From Adineta vaga (lineage: Eukaryota > Rotifera), in assembly GCA_021613535.1 (NCBI GenBank), contig CP075496.1, positions 930,001 to 994,000 on the forward strand: DNA of 64,000 bases, in the 5' to 3' direction. A model generated the notes under the pieces. It saw only the letters and a list, made by a program, of their open reading frames with translations, did no database searches and had not been told where the DNA came from. Below, piece after piece: positions 10,800 to 21,062 of the stretch (position 1 is its first letter; every line of letters begins with the position of its first letter). Position numbers and translations under genes: made by a program.

Positions 10800-11270
10800 A
10801 ACATATCATATTCGTAAATAAGTAAAAGATAGAAATCCATATAAAATAGATTCAACAGAAGACTACATGGACACATGCAGAAATCACATTTATTGATTAT
10901 ATTTTTTTAAATTTCCCTTAAACTTAGTTAAAAGTTTTTAACAGATTTTTCATAATCAGTATGAAAACAATTTCGTCATATACAGACGAAAGATGTCATC
11001 CATAGTTAAACATCGCCGAATTTATTCCTTTCAATTTTCACTATCTTTTTTTTCTTCTTTTCTATTCCACTTGCATTTTGATAGATATATACATATACAT
11101 ATGTATATATACAAATTGAATGGTTAGTTAATTGTTTTTCTTTTCGTTTAGTATCTTTACTTGATAAAAACTTTATCATATACTTATCCAAGTTCATGGT
11201 CGCAAAAAAACAAATTATTTTCATGTAAAATCGAATGATTACATTGAATTATTGTTTTAGATTTCGTAAA
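10800..11270. other. Promoter region of CxC-CC locus A
   Basis: No gene. Contains an alternating TATA/CATA tract near 11085-11112 and, just before the ATG at 11271, the acceptor-like string ATTGTTTTAG at about 11251-11260. Confidence 0.45.
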
Positions 11271-14024
11271 ATGGCACATCCTATAGACGTGGTTGTGGAG
11301 AAAGTTACTCGTCGTACATTGAAGGAGTTCAATGTTGATTTTGTATTCTTACAAAAAAGTAAGAGAATGTTCATAAATTAAATATCTGTTTAATAATCAT
11401 ATGTTGGATTTAGAAGACTCTTCGTTTTTCCGATGTCCATCAGATCCAAAAGAAAATTGCATCGATGAATTTGCAAATTCAAATGATTTTGAAAATATAA
11501 AAACTATATTTGAACATATTTACAAGTGTCATCGAAACGATTGGATTGAAATTACAAAGAATTTCAAAGATTGGTATATTGAAAAAAAAGTGAGTTCTTG
11601 TACCTTTAAGAATGTTTTCACTGCTGCATTTTCATGCTAAAAGATATGCTTTCTGATCAATTTATAAGATTGTCTCATATGATTTTTCTTTCTTTTTTAG
11701 AATCTTTTTTCATCAACAGCTTCATCATCATCGATCAACGAACTCAATCAAACGATTTTAACTAGCAAAGATTTCGAAGATTATGTTGATAGAAATATAT
11801 CATCATCAACAACGACAACAAAAGATTATGTTAATAAAACTTTCATTGATAAAGTAAGTTCATTTGTTTTTATATGAAGATGATATGGGTGAATGTGAGC
11901 ATCTGTTTTTTTTTATTATCCACACTCTTTGTCTATCGATAGATAAGTTCTATTCGTTTTACCTTCTATCCATAAGGAAATTTAGAAACAAAATAAATAG
12001 AAATTTCAGTTAAAAAGCAAGAATGAAATTTCTATAGAAATAGAATTCCGAATAAACTTTCTTGCGCGTCCAGATATTCACTAAGACCTATTGAAAGTAC
12101 AGATATTTTATGAAATAGTGGTAGTTCTTAAATTGCGCAAAACTCAATTAGATTTAACAATAAATATCAATTCGTATTTGTAATGTTCTGAGAGAAAGTT
12201 TTCTTTGACATCTATAGATTATCTATGACTTTTTTAATACTATTTATCGAAGAGATATCTTCATGTTTCCTTTCCGTTATTACTTTTTGTAAGAAATACC
12301 TCACTTTGTCTTCTAGTTCAATTGACATTGAAAACAAAGAGATGTTGCTTTTATCATGTAGCAGATAGTTTGATTGTTCGTAATATGATCGAGAGTAAAT
12401 GTATGGAATCGATGATAATTTTGTTTTCAATTTTGACATTTCCAATGTCAATCAGATAAGATGAAATTAGAGACTTTTTTAAGGAAATGTACAAGAGTAT
12501 TAAGTGAACGCTTTTGAGAGGAAATTGAGAATGAAGAAAGAATTATTCATGTTAGACAAAATGCTGTTTGACCAATAGCATTCAACATAGAGATAGATCA
12601 ATTCTCTGCTTTGATCAATAGGAAATAGGAGGAAGAGGAATAGTATTGTCTGATGGCGTTGATAACAATGCTCATGAGTTGGTCCCTATTTTACATTGAA
12701 ATATATTAGTGTCAAATTGACGAATCGATTTTATTATCAAACATTGAGACAAGTACATAAATTGATTGACAGATTGTATTTAAAAAATACCATGGCCGAA
12801 GAACTTGATTCATCTTTAACACCATCAGTAAGAACTTTTAGTTTTTTGTACCTACAGTGGTTCAGAAAAATGTTTGATGAAATATTAGTGATAGAATAAA
12901 CAGACTTTGAATAATATTTCGAATATGAAATATTCTGTTGAATGTTTACAGTAAGAAATTCATAGAGACAGATTCCGTTTTATAAATGGTAGAATTCAGT
13001 CCTAAATTGTAAGGATAGAATCCACCAACGGAAATAAATATCGTTTTGTCGATTAGATAGAGCAAAAAGCTTCTGTTTTTGGTTCAAAGGTCTTATTGTT
13101 TTTTTAGTCAAAATTTCTTTCCACAATTTACTTTGTATTAGCTCATGACGTATTTTTAAGATAATATAATATGCATTTGTTTTCGTCAAAAATTGCGCGA
13201 ATTTACATGTTTAAAATATTTTGTGATAATATCTATATTTATCGTAGGATCAATCAATCTCGTTTAAGTTTGTTCATATTTTCGATTTTTCGTTTCACTT
13301 AACATGACTAATTCAGATCTGTAATACATTCATTCACAATAACGTACTCAACAAGCATTCATAGTTAACATATCTGCGGTGATTAGACATCTTCAAGTAA
13401 AGGTACTAAAAAGATCTTATGTGATCGCACCATAGTATTAACTTGAAGAAGAAAGGCTATATGTATTTACAAACAGTCGGACAAATAGAATATATAACAT
13501 ATAGTTTTTGATAATAGAAATATACAAATATGTGCTTGTAATAATCTTCTGCATCTTCAATCATGCGTCCTATTATAAAGCGCTCGACATGCAAACGAAA
13601 GTACTCTGTACTATTGAAGATAAAATAGATCAATACAAACATTTTGGGGATGTCTTTTATCTATCTCAGCAATAGTTATCAACTCTCACTCATATGTAAA
13701 TGCATTTTGACGCGCATGTATTAGGATAATATAGAGCTGAGTAAATTGGGTTTCAATGAATCTCCCTTGTATCCCTCTACCTTCTCTGATTAACTGATAT
13801 TTTATTCATTTTTCTGTTGCTTACCTGAGGATTTATATTTGTTTATGTTTTAGGATCAACGAAAAATCATGGCGAATACATTTCATGAAATATTTAGTGA
13901 TTTCAGTGAATTGGTGAACAAGGATATAAAAACATTTTCAAATAGTGGTCTAAATGTTAACGAATTGAAAGGAAAAATTAAAGCACATGCTGCAAATTTG
14001 ATAAAAGAAGTAGAAAAACTATGA
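11271..14024 (+). CDS. CxC-CC family locus A, long form
   Basis: Exons 11271-11358, 11414-11589, 11701-11853 and 13854-14024 join in phases 1, 0, 0 to give about 195 residues. Exon 1 encodes MAHPIDVVVEKV...FVFLQK. Exon 2 has the motif C-x7-C-x18-H-x4-H (RCPSDPKENC ... IFEHIYKCHRNDW), a C2H2-like zinc site. Exon 3 is a Ser/Thr-rich linker with LTSKDFEDY. The last exon (57 codons) is a predicted amphipathic helix ending KEVEKL. The same exon set is found at 39.96-37.03 kb and 34.18-30.56 kb on the minus strand. Joining of exon 3 to the last exon is inferred from phase compatibility; a mini first exon lies between them. No known family is recognised; zinc binding and oligomerisation are plausible. 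Confidence 0.6.
11854..12520. other. Intronic/intergenic interval inside locus A
   Basis: Non-coding interval between long-form exon 3 and the promoter-like repeat of the mini exon. The minus-strand ORF at 12212-12451 shows no family resemblance and was not accepted. Confidence 0.4.
12530..12690 (+). promoter_or_regulatory. Conserved promoter-like repeat before mini exon (locus A)
   Basis: About 160 bp that recurs upstream of every MAEE/MAQE mini exon in the window. Shared words in order: ATTATTCATGTT, a CCAAT box (GACCAATAGCATTC), GCTTTGATCAATAG, AGAGGAATAGTATTGTCTGA and AATGCTCATGAG, ending about 100 nt before the ATG at 12792. Conservation between otherwise divergent loci suggests a core promoter for the short form. 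Confidence 0.5.
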
Positions 14025-14700
14025 ACACATTCATTTTAAATTTTGTTACATTTTGTCTTTTTCTCTTTGTTATATTTCCATTGTATTCTATAATAAACAT
14101 TCTGATTTTGATCAAACACTCACAAAGTTTTTAAGTATATTTTTCTGTCACATATTTATTTTCATGATGTTTCCACTTTTTAATGTTATTAAACTTACAT
14201 AAAGTAGATTGACTTTGAACAAATCTGGAAATATGGTGACATTCTCTTAAATGAGATAAAATCCAAATAAAATAATAAAAAGAGAATTTCATTTGAATGA
14301 AGAAATAATTAATTGCTTTAATATTTTAATTGAAAGCAAAAAACATTGTATTTACAGATAGTTTCAATCAAGCTATTTGATTTCTTCGGATGCATAAATA
14401 AGAAAAAGCTTGGAGAATCGGCGGAAAAGTTGTTTTCAATTTTGACACTTGCTTTTCTCAATTAATTAATTTGAAAATCAAGATTCATGAATAAAATGTA
14501 GAAAAGTTTTAAATGAACGTTTATGATCAGTGGAGGTAGTAAAAGTTGAAATCATCTGAGAAGAAGAAAAGAAGAAAGAAAGCATTATTCATGTTGCACA
14601 AAGTGCTATTTAACCAATGGCATTCGACAACGAGTTAGGTCGATTCTATGCTTTGATCAATAGAGAATAGGAGAAAGAGGAATAGTATTGTCTGATGCCA
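12615..14700 (+). repeat. Inverted repeat 2, left arm (mate 36345-38450)
   Basis: About 2.1 kb near-identical, in reverse complement, to 36345-38450: paired coordinates sum to about 51,050-51,063 across the arm. It spans the whole short-form unit of locus A including its intron, with only a few single-base differences seen by eye (for example near 13378). Identity extends into the long intron, indicating recent duplication or gene conversion rather than selection on coding sequence. Confidence 0.85.
12792..14024 (+). CDS. CxC-CC family locus A, short form (mini exon plus coiled coil)
   Basis: Exon 12792-12827 (MAEELDSSLTPS, GTAAGA donor, phase 0) joins exon 13854-14024 (DQRKIMANTFHEIFSD ... 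LIKEVEKL) across a 1.03-kb intron, unusually long for this window, giving 68 residues. The last exon is an amphipathic helix. Two other loci have the same 36-nt mini exon and 171-nt last exon, and others differ slightly. The whole transcription unit is duplicated in inverted orientation at 38265-37031 with only scattered substitutions. No homologous family is recognised. Confidence 0.65.
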
Positions 14701-14735
14701 TTCTGTACAATGCTCATGAGTCGTTACTTATTTTG
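14590..14735 (+). promoter_or_regulatory. Conserved promoter-like repeat before mini exon (locus F2)
   Basis: Second plus-strand copy of the promoter-like block, with ATTATTCATGTTGCACAA, an AACCAATGGCATTC CCAAT box, CTTTGATCAATAG, AGAGGAATAGTATTGTCTGA and CAATGCTCATGAG. It ends about 60 nt before the ATG at 14792. Confidence 0.5.
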
Positions 14736-14791
14736 CTTCAAAGTTCACTAGTCTACGATTTCTCGTTCATTACAAGCAAAACAAAAGAAGA

Positions 14792-15813
14792 ATGGCGCAA
14801 GAATCTGGATCATCATTGTCTGTAAGAAATGTTGTTTTTGTGAACATGCATAATTTTCTCTTAAGAAAACTTCCCTTATTTGTGATTTAGTTGAAATAAA
14901 TAAAATCGAAAACATATACATTTCTAATGAAACATCACGGCGAATATGTCTACGATGAGTCGTCTTTAGAAACACTTCAATACTTCGTGATTTTCGTAAT
15001 ATATGGTACGACTGAGCGATAACCATAATGTCAATTGCATTTGAGCAGAACCAGATATGTAATCGTATTTATAAAACCAAATTATCTTCTTAACATTTAT
15101 AGTTTAAGTGCGTACGTGTGCGGATTATTTATCTCGCGAAACAATTTTCTGTATGAGAAATGAGATTTTAAGACAAGAATGATCTAGATGGATGATATAG
15201 ATGGAGAAAAGACTTCTTCACTTTCACTCATACCATCATCCATCAAATTCTTCTTACATACTACTTCACCTTCAACATTAAATCGAAATATTCGTTGTAT
15301 TTATAACTACGTACGTCTGTTCTCTCTTTATATGTGTTTATATACTTGTAGCAAAATATTTAGAAGTTTAGAATTATTTAGTTCGTTTGTCTTCGCATCG
15401 AATTTATTTCCTTGTTAAAGAATAATTTCCTTTTTCAGTTCGTCAGTTACATTCATGTTGTTAGATACATCAATCAAACTAGTAAAAATTTCACGTGTTA
15501 TAATTCGAAAATTTAGGAAATCTTACATAGAATTCGTGAAAAGGATATTGAAATTGATCGACAGTTAAACAAGTTAAAAATCAATCTAAATATGAATGTT
15601 GAATGATTTGATAATAATGAATTATATTTTTTATCATTTTAGACCAATAACATCGAAAAAGTTTTGAATTACATCGAAGTATCAAATGAATTACATGAAA
15701 AAATAAATAAACAAATATCAGATTTTAAGAAAAACAAAATCAATGAACTGACATTGAAAGCAAATATCAATAAATTACAAATGGAATCTATGGAAACATT
15801 CAAGAAAATATGA
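14792..15813 (+). CDS. CxC-CC family locus F2, short form
   Basis: Exons 14792-14821 (MAQESGSSLS), 15517-15597 (EILHRIREKDIEIDRQLNKL...) and 15643-15813 (TNNIEKVLNYIEVSNELHEK ... METFKKI) join in phase 0 to give 93 residues. Heptad-like spacing of Leu/Ile across exons 2 and 3 predicts a coiled coil. The last exon is exactly 171 nt, as in the sister loci, and contains the family pattern INxxLKxxI. Exon 2 is an extra segment, and its donor GTTGAA is weak. No long-form exons are seen for this locus. Function unknown. Confidence 0.6.
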
Positions 15814-16336
15814 CATTTTCTCTCATAATTTCTTTTTTCTTATGCTATCATTCGATTTTGATTGTCGACATCACTTGTATTTCTACAAACTAAAGAGTTT
15901 TTTATCTATTAGATTATTCATATAAAAAAGATTGCTCGATCATCGTATCAATATGTTCATAACATGACGATAAACATGAATACTTTTACAAAGAAAATCT
16001 AATTAAACTATTTATTTGTTTGTTATATACCACCTGATTAATTTAACGTTTTATCCATGATGAACAAAAGAAACCGTATGCATAAAATAAGTATATATTC
16101 AAAAAATAGACCTTTCAATCTATATCAAATAAATATCATTTTGACTGAATCAGTGGAAAAAAATTTATACGTTTAATAATGAGTTCAACAAACTCCAATC
16201 GTCCGAGACATCGTACATCATCTTTCGATTAAATAGTATCGTTATCAAGTTGAGATCATTCTAAATGATACAATTGTTAGTTTTCATTATTGTTCAGCAT
16301 TTTATTTTCTGTCAGAAGCCCCTATAGTGTCTACTT
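15814..16336. other. Convergent intergenic region
   Basis: The 3' ends of locus F2 (plus) and POP5 copy 1 (minus) face each other. AT-rich; no gene. Confidence 0.5.
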
Positions 16337-16903
16337 TTATTCCTCATTTTTTGATACAACAATCGAACTCGATTCTATTCGACTATCAGACAAAAGTTTC
16401 TGCAATGCCAATTGTTTATCATGATCAACTTCCATCAACTGTTGTCTTTGCTGCTGCTGTTGATTTGATTTCTTTTTCTTGTTCTTAAATAATACTTCAG
16501 GTGTTGTTGGTTGGCTTTGATTCATCGATGCTGCATTCATTTGAAGTAATTGTTCAATGCAATAATTCACAAGATACTTTTTACATTGTCGAATACTTCC
16601 ACCAACATGAAGTGTTTGAATCGAACAATCGTTCGAATCATTTGCTAATCGACAAACGAATGTTGCTGCTATTTTTAATAGATGTTTATCATCACGCAGA
16701 CATCGAACAATTGCAACATGTGTTGATGAATTATAATAAATAACAGAAAGATTTCTTATAAAATGAGCAACACCAACATCACCATATAATCGAGCAATCA
16801 TTGATTCTATTGTTGAATGAATTTGTGATGATTTAATCACACTTGTTGGAGTTGAATGAAAATGAAATTGAAAAACAAAATAACGACGTTTGACACGAAC
16901 CAT
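16337..16903 (-). CDS. POP5: RNase P/MRP subunit POP5, copy 1
   Basis: A single exon of 188 residues starting MVRVKRRYFVFQFHF, the typical N-terminus of POP5 (M-V-R-x-K-x-R-Y). It is followed by IHSTIESMIARLYGDVGVA and VAIVRCLRDDKHLL, matching the RNP-like fold of this family. The C-terminus adds a Gln-rich stretch and a Lys patch beyond the core. POP5 is a protein subunit of nuclear RNase P and RNase MRP, acting in tRNA 5' processing and rRNA processing. The ATG lies 52 nt after the CMC1 stop on the same strand, with a TTTTCTAG acceptor-like string between. Copies 2 and 3 differ at a few residues (for example HLLKI versus HLLKT) and in the last codons. Confidence 0.9.
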   Translation of the reverse strand: MVRVKRRYFVFQFHFHSTPTSVIKSSQIHSTIESMIARLYGDVGVAHFIRNLSVIYYNSSTHVAIVRCLRDDKHLLKIAATFVCRLANDSNDCSIQTLHVGGSIRQCKKYLVNYCIEQLLQMNAASMNQSQPTTPEVLFKNKKKKSNQQQQQRQQLMEVDHDKQLALQKLLSDSRIESSSIVVSKNEE

Positions 16904-16955
16904 TCTATCTCTATTTTAATATACAATACAATCTAGAAAACTAGGAAAAAATAAA

Positions 16956-17614
16956 CTAATGATCATCTTTATGTTCTAAACGTTGATATTCTTCTCGAAT
17001 CTTTTTAATTCGTTCCTTTTCCTTTTCAGGATTTATATAATAAGGTCTTCGAACAGGTTTTCTCAAAACACCCGTTTCACGATATTGTGTTCGTTCATCC
17101 AAATACATTTGTGTACATTCTTCACGAAACTCTGGATGATGAAACCTTCAGAAAGATATAAATATATAGAATTTATATATAATTCACTTACCATTTCATC
17201 AAACATTCATTCATTGCTTTGACTTCTTTTCGACATTTGATAAATGACCATGCACCATGTTGCTCACCACATTTACCAAATTCTAAATAAATATAGAGTC
17301 ATTGAGATATCTTCTTCTTTCTCTTGATTAATCTCACCGTTAATAAAATCATGACATTTTTCTCGATGTGCACGTTCTCGAATGATACCAGGTATACAAA
17401 CTTCTATTTCAACTTTCCGTAAACTTTTGTCACTTGGATCACCTACATAGGAATATAAGTTAAAAAGAAATGAAGCATTCATCAAATTAAAATTCATCTA
17501 ACCAACACCATGAGGACCACCTCGATATCGACCAGCAGATACAAAATTCTCTGAAAAGATTTCTGTTTCTTGATCTGTATTTGTATGACTACTCATATCT
17601 GAAATAACTTTCAT
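16956..17614 (-). CDS. CMC1: CMC1-like COX assembly protein, copy 1
   Basis: Exons 17503-17614, 17338-17442, 17192-17282 and 16956-17145 give 165 residues. The core has the twin C-x9-C motif: C-HDFINEFGK-C and, after SFIK, C-RKEVKAMNE-C, followed by W-F-HHPEFREEC and the family's YLDERTQYRETG segment. CMC1 is a small protein of the mitochondrial intermembrane space that binds early COX1 assembly intermediates. This protein is longer than human CMC1 because of an N-terminal Ser/Thr/Gly segment (FVSAGRYRGGPHGVG) and a charged C-terminal tail. The frame is intact and almost identical to copy 2. The start was set at 17614 because the ATG upstream meets a stop after four codons. Confidence 0.88.
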
Positions 17615-17724
17615 ATTTCTTCCATTATCTATATAGAAATCTTTGTTTTTTTCTTTATTATTGATTTTTTTCAAATAACAAACAACATTTACAGAAAGAC
17701 AAAAAAAGAATAATTATCATCCAT

Positions 17725-18178
17725 TTAGAGTTCTTCATGTTTTGATAAATATTGACGAAGAACAGTCAACATTTCTTTTTTGATTGAATCAGGAACAAGT
17801 GCTAAATGTATATATATGAAACATAATTCGATATGAATGTGAAAGTAGAAGAAATACTTACTACGGCCTTTTGGCGTTATTTCTTGAACAAGTTCATCAA
17901 CTGTAATATTTTCGAGACCTTTTTGTTTAACAATATCTAAAGAAACAGAAATTATATCATATCGAATTGTACTTTATTTCTTACCTTTACAATAAGCTTT
18001 CATTTGATCTCTCCATCCATATTCCATCAATCTTTGTCTTAATAATTGTTTCATTCTATTGATAGAAAACAAATTCAAATCAAAAATTGAACGAGTAAAT
18101 CTATTACCGTTCTCTTTCACCACTTTCGATTAATTTGGCATTTAGCGATGCTCGAATTTGTGCATTTCGATCAGCCAT
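17725..18178 (-). CDS. ENY2: ENY2, SAGA/TREX-2 subunit, copy 1
   Basis: Exons 18108-18178, 17985-18055, 17862-17936 and 17725-17801 give 97 residues: [20 protein letters not shown], then [37 protein letters not shown] and [11 protein letters not shown], all hallmark ENY2 text. ENY2 is a small helical adaptor of the SAGA deubiquitinase module and the TREX-2 mRNA export complex, acting in the nucleus and at nuclear pores. The exon 3/4 junction encodes Thr where copy 2 has Ala (G-R-T/A-L-V-P). Its intron 3 matches copy 3, while the sequence beyond exon 4 matches copy 2, so the gene is mosaic. Confidence 0.92.
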
Positions 18179-18309
18179 TTTAGTTATCAAATTAGAAATG
18201 ATCTAAAAAAAGAAATGAAGAACTAAACTGGTCTTCGTAACAGATAAATACACGATGAAAAGAAAAAGGAGAAAAGAATCGACTCTTTTTTTAATTGAAG
18301 GATATTGGA

Positions 18310-18428
18310 TTAATAAAACGGTAAACGAGTCCAATTTTGATAACGATTAAAGAATGGTCTTACATCCCAATTATTTTTTGATTCGGTAATATTTGGAGAA
18401 ATTTCATTCATTACTACACGCAATGATC
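18310..18428 (-). pseudogene. Terminal-exon relic of NDUFA10
   Basis: After an acceptor (TTATGTAG) the frame reads GSLRVVMNEIS...NNWDVRPFFNRYQNWTRLPFY and stops, matching the last exon of intact NDUFA10 at 28278-28367 (NNWDIKPFFFRHQSWTRLPFY) but with a different first third. None of the other eight exons are present, so this is the end of a truncated copy left upstream of ENY2. The 65-residue open frame that extends it upstream is intronic. Confidence 0.7.
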
Positions 18429-18945
18429 CTACATAAATAACAATTAGGAATTCTGCAGACGTTTTCATCATAAAACTAGGAATACGTTTTGATATTATGT
18501 TCATCAATTATATTTTGTGATGTTTCAGTTGAAATTAATATAGAATTTTTTACACGATTTGTAATCATGGATTTAAGCAACTCGGTCCTATTGGGACGAA
18601 AGATGTCATTAGTTCAAGCACGATTCAATATATTTTTAATTTTCTATGTTTCTTTTTCTGTGTTCATTTCACACGTATACTTATCGATATGTATGTCTGT
18701 ACATCTATTGGACATTCAAGTTAAATTCATCCAGTTGATTTCCTTTTTTCAACAAATGATACTATTCTCATGTTCCATTGATATCGATCAATATTCACTC
18801 AGTATAAAATAGAAATGTTCTTTTAGATCAATACCAACTAGTATTCATACTGTCTTTGATTCTTTGCTCGTGTTTAAGAAATGTAAGATAAAATAATGTA
18901 GACACGTTTCATTTTAAGTTATTTATGTTTAGTCGTTGAAAATAC

Positions 18946-19839
18946 ATGGCAAGATTGATTGATGCCGTGGTGAATAAATGTATAAAAGAATTATCGTCTA
19001 AACATTTACCTATGGATTTTATATTTTTGCAATTTACTAAGAGAAAATGAATTCTAAATCTCATAATTTAATTGTCTGAAAAATAACCTAATGTATGACG
19101 TAATGTACTATGTTCTTCTTTCTTTTCTGTACGCTATACACACCTGTATAAGATACATAAAGTGCCGTTATAGCAACGCACCATCTATTTATCCTGTTCT
19201 TCTTCTTTGATATTTTACTGTTCTATTTCTCTTCTTTTATCTATTCCCAGGTCTAAGAAAACAGCCCCTTAAACTACTTTAAACGATGGGAAAACGTCGA
19301 AAACCGGCACCAATACGCTACCGCAATCCGGAGTGACGAATTACGGTGAAATACGGTCAAAATTAAGGCGGTAAATTGCTATTTTCTAACCGTTTTCGGT
19401 CGTTTAAGGTGTCGTTTCCGACCTCCCGAATGATCGTCCTATGGGGAGTGATTCTGATTGCAGATTAAAACTTCAAATAATAGTGGAACAATCGCAAGTA
19501 TGTCAACATAGTCAGAAGTTGAGTAAATTGTTCACAATAGTTAACAATGTTAGGGAAATATATTTGAAAACAATGAAGTCATTTTCTACTTGGACATAAC
19601 GACATAAAGCACTTGTTCTTTATTTAAGAGTCAAATATATGAACTGATATGAAAAATTTTTATTTTAGGATCAAAGAAAACAAATTGGGTATACATATTT
19701 CAACCTGATTACTCAACTTTAATCCAGTGTAGCACACCATGTAACAGCATTTACAGACGGTCAAATAAGTCATCCAGAATTAAAAAGTGCTTTAGTTTCA
19801 TCATACAAAAGTCAAATTGAAAAGATCAAAAATCTTTAA
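18946..19839 (+). pseudogene. CxC-CC family locus B, decayed
   Basis: Exon 1 (18946-19036, MARLIDAVVNKCIKELSSKH) is followed by CTAAGAG where the sister loci have a GT donor. The zinc-motif exon, the linker exon and the mini exon are missing. After a GC-rich MITE, a last exon of exactly 171 nt (19669-19839, DQRKQIGYTYF ... IEKIKNL) carries a TAA at codon 18. The right-hand mirror copy keeps exons 1-3, so the missing part was lost here, apparently at the MITE. Confidence 0.7.
19246..19446 (-). mobile_element. GC-rich MITE, internally deleted copy
   Basis: A 200-bp GC-richer segment bounded by CCCAGG and a degraded inverse of it. It aligns in reverse complement to 20727-20998 with about 70 bp missing inside (shared words: TTAAACGATGG, AAAACCGGCAC, GAAATACGGTCAAAA, GTAAATTGCT). 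Strong contrast in base composition with the surrounding AT-rich DNA marks it as foreign. Confidence 0.7.
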
Positions 19840-19849
19840 TCATCTTGCT

Positions 19850-20589
19850 GTTGGTCAACATATCACATTTATGTCAATTCTATATGAATTTTAAACACTT
19901 GATTAACTTTTATTGATTCTATCTTCAGATACATGTATTGATCTCATCATCTTCTCTATTTTCATATCATTCTTCTGTTTCACTATATTGTACTCTATTC
20001 ACTTCATTATAGTCATCTTGAGGGTGTGGGTGTTAGTATTACATCTATCTAACACCCACGAGTTTTGAAGAGTATAAAAAGTAATTAGCTAATTAGCTAA
20101 TTAGTCATGAGTAGTTGAGCAAAACTAACATCGGACTTGAGATCCTTGATCCCGGAAACCTGAAGGTTACATTTTTCTCGCTAACCAGATCAGTTTTTGC
20201 CAGTTTACTGAATGCTGAATTCCGATTGGATAGGACAGACAAACTTTTTGCATTTCAAGCCGATGATTTTAACGCTGTATAACCCTTTCTTTCAGAAAAG
20301 AGAATAGAAATTTGGATCCATTCTCACTCTCATTCACATCCTTGTATGTATTTAACCCAGTGTGTTATATATGAATAATTCTACACATTCGCTCCACATG
20401 TCATATGTTCATCTAAAGAAAAAACAAAAAAAATGGTTTTTCTTCTGTTTCTTGTTCTTCAGTCAAAAGACTATAGTGTTCAAAAGATTAATCACATTTC
20501 TTTTTTTTATCAGTGGTTCAAAATGGAAACAAGTACTAAAACGTGTCTATCCGAATGAATCATTTTTAACTTGTTTTTTTTTGTTATTT
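19850..20589. other. Intergenic region with short hairpin, no gene
   Basis: Contains the hairpin at 20026-20059 and a TTAGCTAATTAGCTAATTAG tandem at about 20082-20103. A plus-strand ORF at 20362-20595 is Phe/Lys low-complexity translation and was rejected. Confidence 0.45.
20026..20059. repeat. Perfect 11-bp inverted repeat (hairpin)
   Basis: GTGGGTGTTAG (20026-20036) and its exact reverse complement CTAACACCCAC (20049-20059) are separated by a 12-nt loop. The stem is richer in G/C than its surroundings. It may be a cruciform, a foldback remnant or an RNA hairpin; no role is evident. Confidence 0.55.
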
Positions 20590-21062
20590 CCATGATATCA
20601 GCAACACCATCAATCAGTTCTTCTAAAAGACCTTTTTTAGGAGGTTTATTCAGATATGCCACGTGACCTTGTCGACCTGCCACTATCATTTTCAAATGTT
20701 TGGAACTTAAAATATAAACAAAATTACCCAGGACAATCATTCCGGTGGTCGGAAACGGCGCCTAAAACGACCGCAAACGGTTAGAAAACAGCAATTTACT
20801 GCCTTGGTTTTGACCGTATTTCGCCGTAATTCGGCACTTCGGACTACGATCGCCGTTTTTTGCTGTGAAACGACCACCTTTTTACATCGTATTTCTATAC
20901 ATTTCTGGGTTAACGGATTATGGTGGCGTATTAGTGCCGGTTTTCACCGTTTTTCCATCGTTTAAGGCAGTTTACGACGTCGTTTTCTTCGACCTGGGAT
21001 GTTTTGTTTAACATCTTTCCAAATTCATAACCATGCAGCTATTTTGGAACGTTAGCAGCCAT
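20590..21062 (-). pseudogene. Gene relic interrupted by a GC-rich MITE
   Basis: Minus strand: ATG at 21062 gives MAANVPK, a TAG stop, then LHGYEFGKMLNKTS up to the MITE edge at 20998. Beyond the MITE (from 20726) coding-like text resumes: SSKHLKMIVAGRQGHVAYLN and KPPKKGLLEELIDGVADIME. The pieces look like one small gene with a nonsense codon and an insertion. The family is not recognised; the second part may use an intron acceptor (ATTTTAAG). Confidence 0.4.
20727..20998 (+). mobile_element. GC-rich MITE, full copy
   Basis: A 272-bp element starting CCCAGGACAATC and ending GACCTGGG, so the outer inverted repeat is CCCAGG/CCTGGG, with looser inverted similarity further in (GGTCGGAAACGG against the inverse of the other end). 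It contains repeated CGGT/ACGG words and no ORF. It is inverted relative to the copy at 19246-19446. Confidence 0.75.

Larger units (their letters stand above)
16330..18310 (+). repeat. Inverted repeat 3, left arm (mate 28300-30390)
   Basis: Paired coordinates sum to 46,721-46,723 across CMC1, POP5 and ENY2, so the block POP5-CMC1-ENY2 with its introns and spacers is a near-identical reverse complement of 28.4-30.39 kb. ENY2 intron 3 is an exception: there the left arm matches the third copy at 41.04-41.10 kb instead. Confidence 0.9.
17400..19245 (+). repeat. Inverted repeat 1, left arm (mate 39658-about 41500)
   Basis: Reverse complement of 39658-41500: paired coordinates sum to about 58,900. 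It covers ENY2, the NDUFA10 tail relic and exon 1 of CxC-CC locus B. Homology stops abruptly at 19245, where a GC-rich MITE begins. It weakens into CMC1, where the right copy is a pseudogene. Confidence 0.85.

Noticed and set aside
12980-13642. Two minus-strand ORFs (69 and 61 codons), repeated at 37.4-38.1 kb
   Set aside because: They lie in the long intron of the short-form unit and recur only through inverted repeat 2; codon use is poor.
16501-16743. 80-residue plus-strand ORF opposite POP5 (also 29978-30220, 34559-34801)
   Set aside because: Recurs only because POP5 is triplicated; antisense to a conserved coding exon.
16983-17222. 79-residue ORF opposite CMC1 exons 3-4 (also 29499-29738)
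   Set aside because: Antisense and intron translation, Phe/Ile-rich, no independent evidence.
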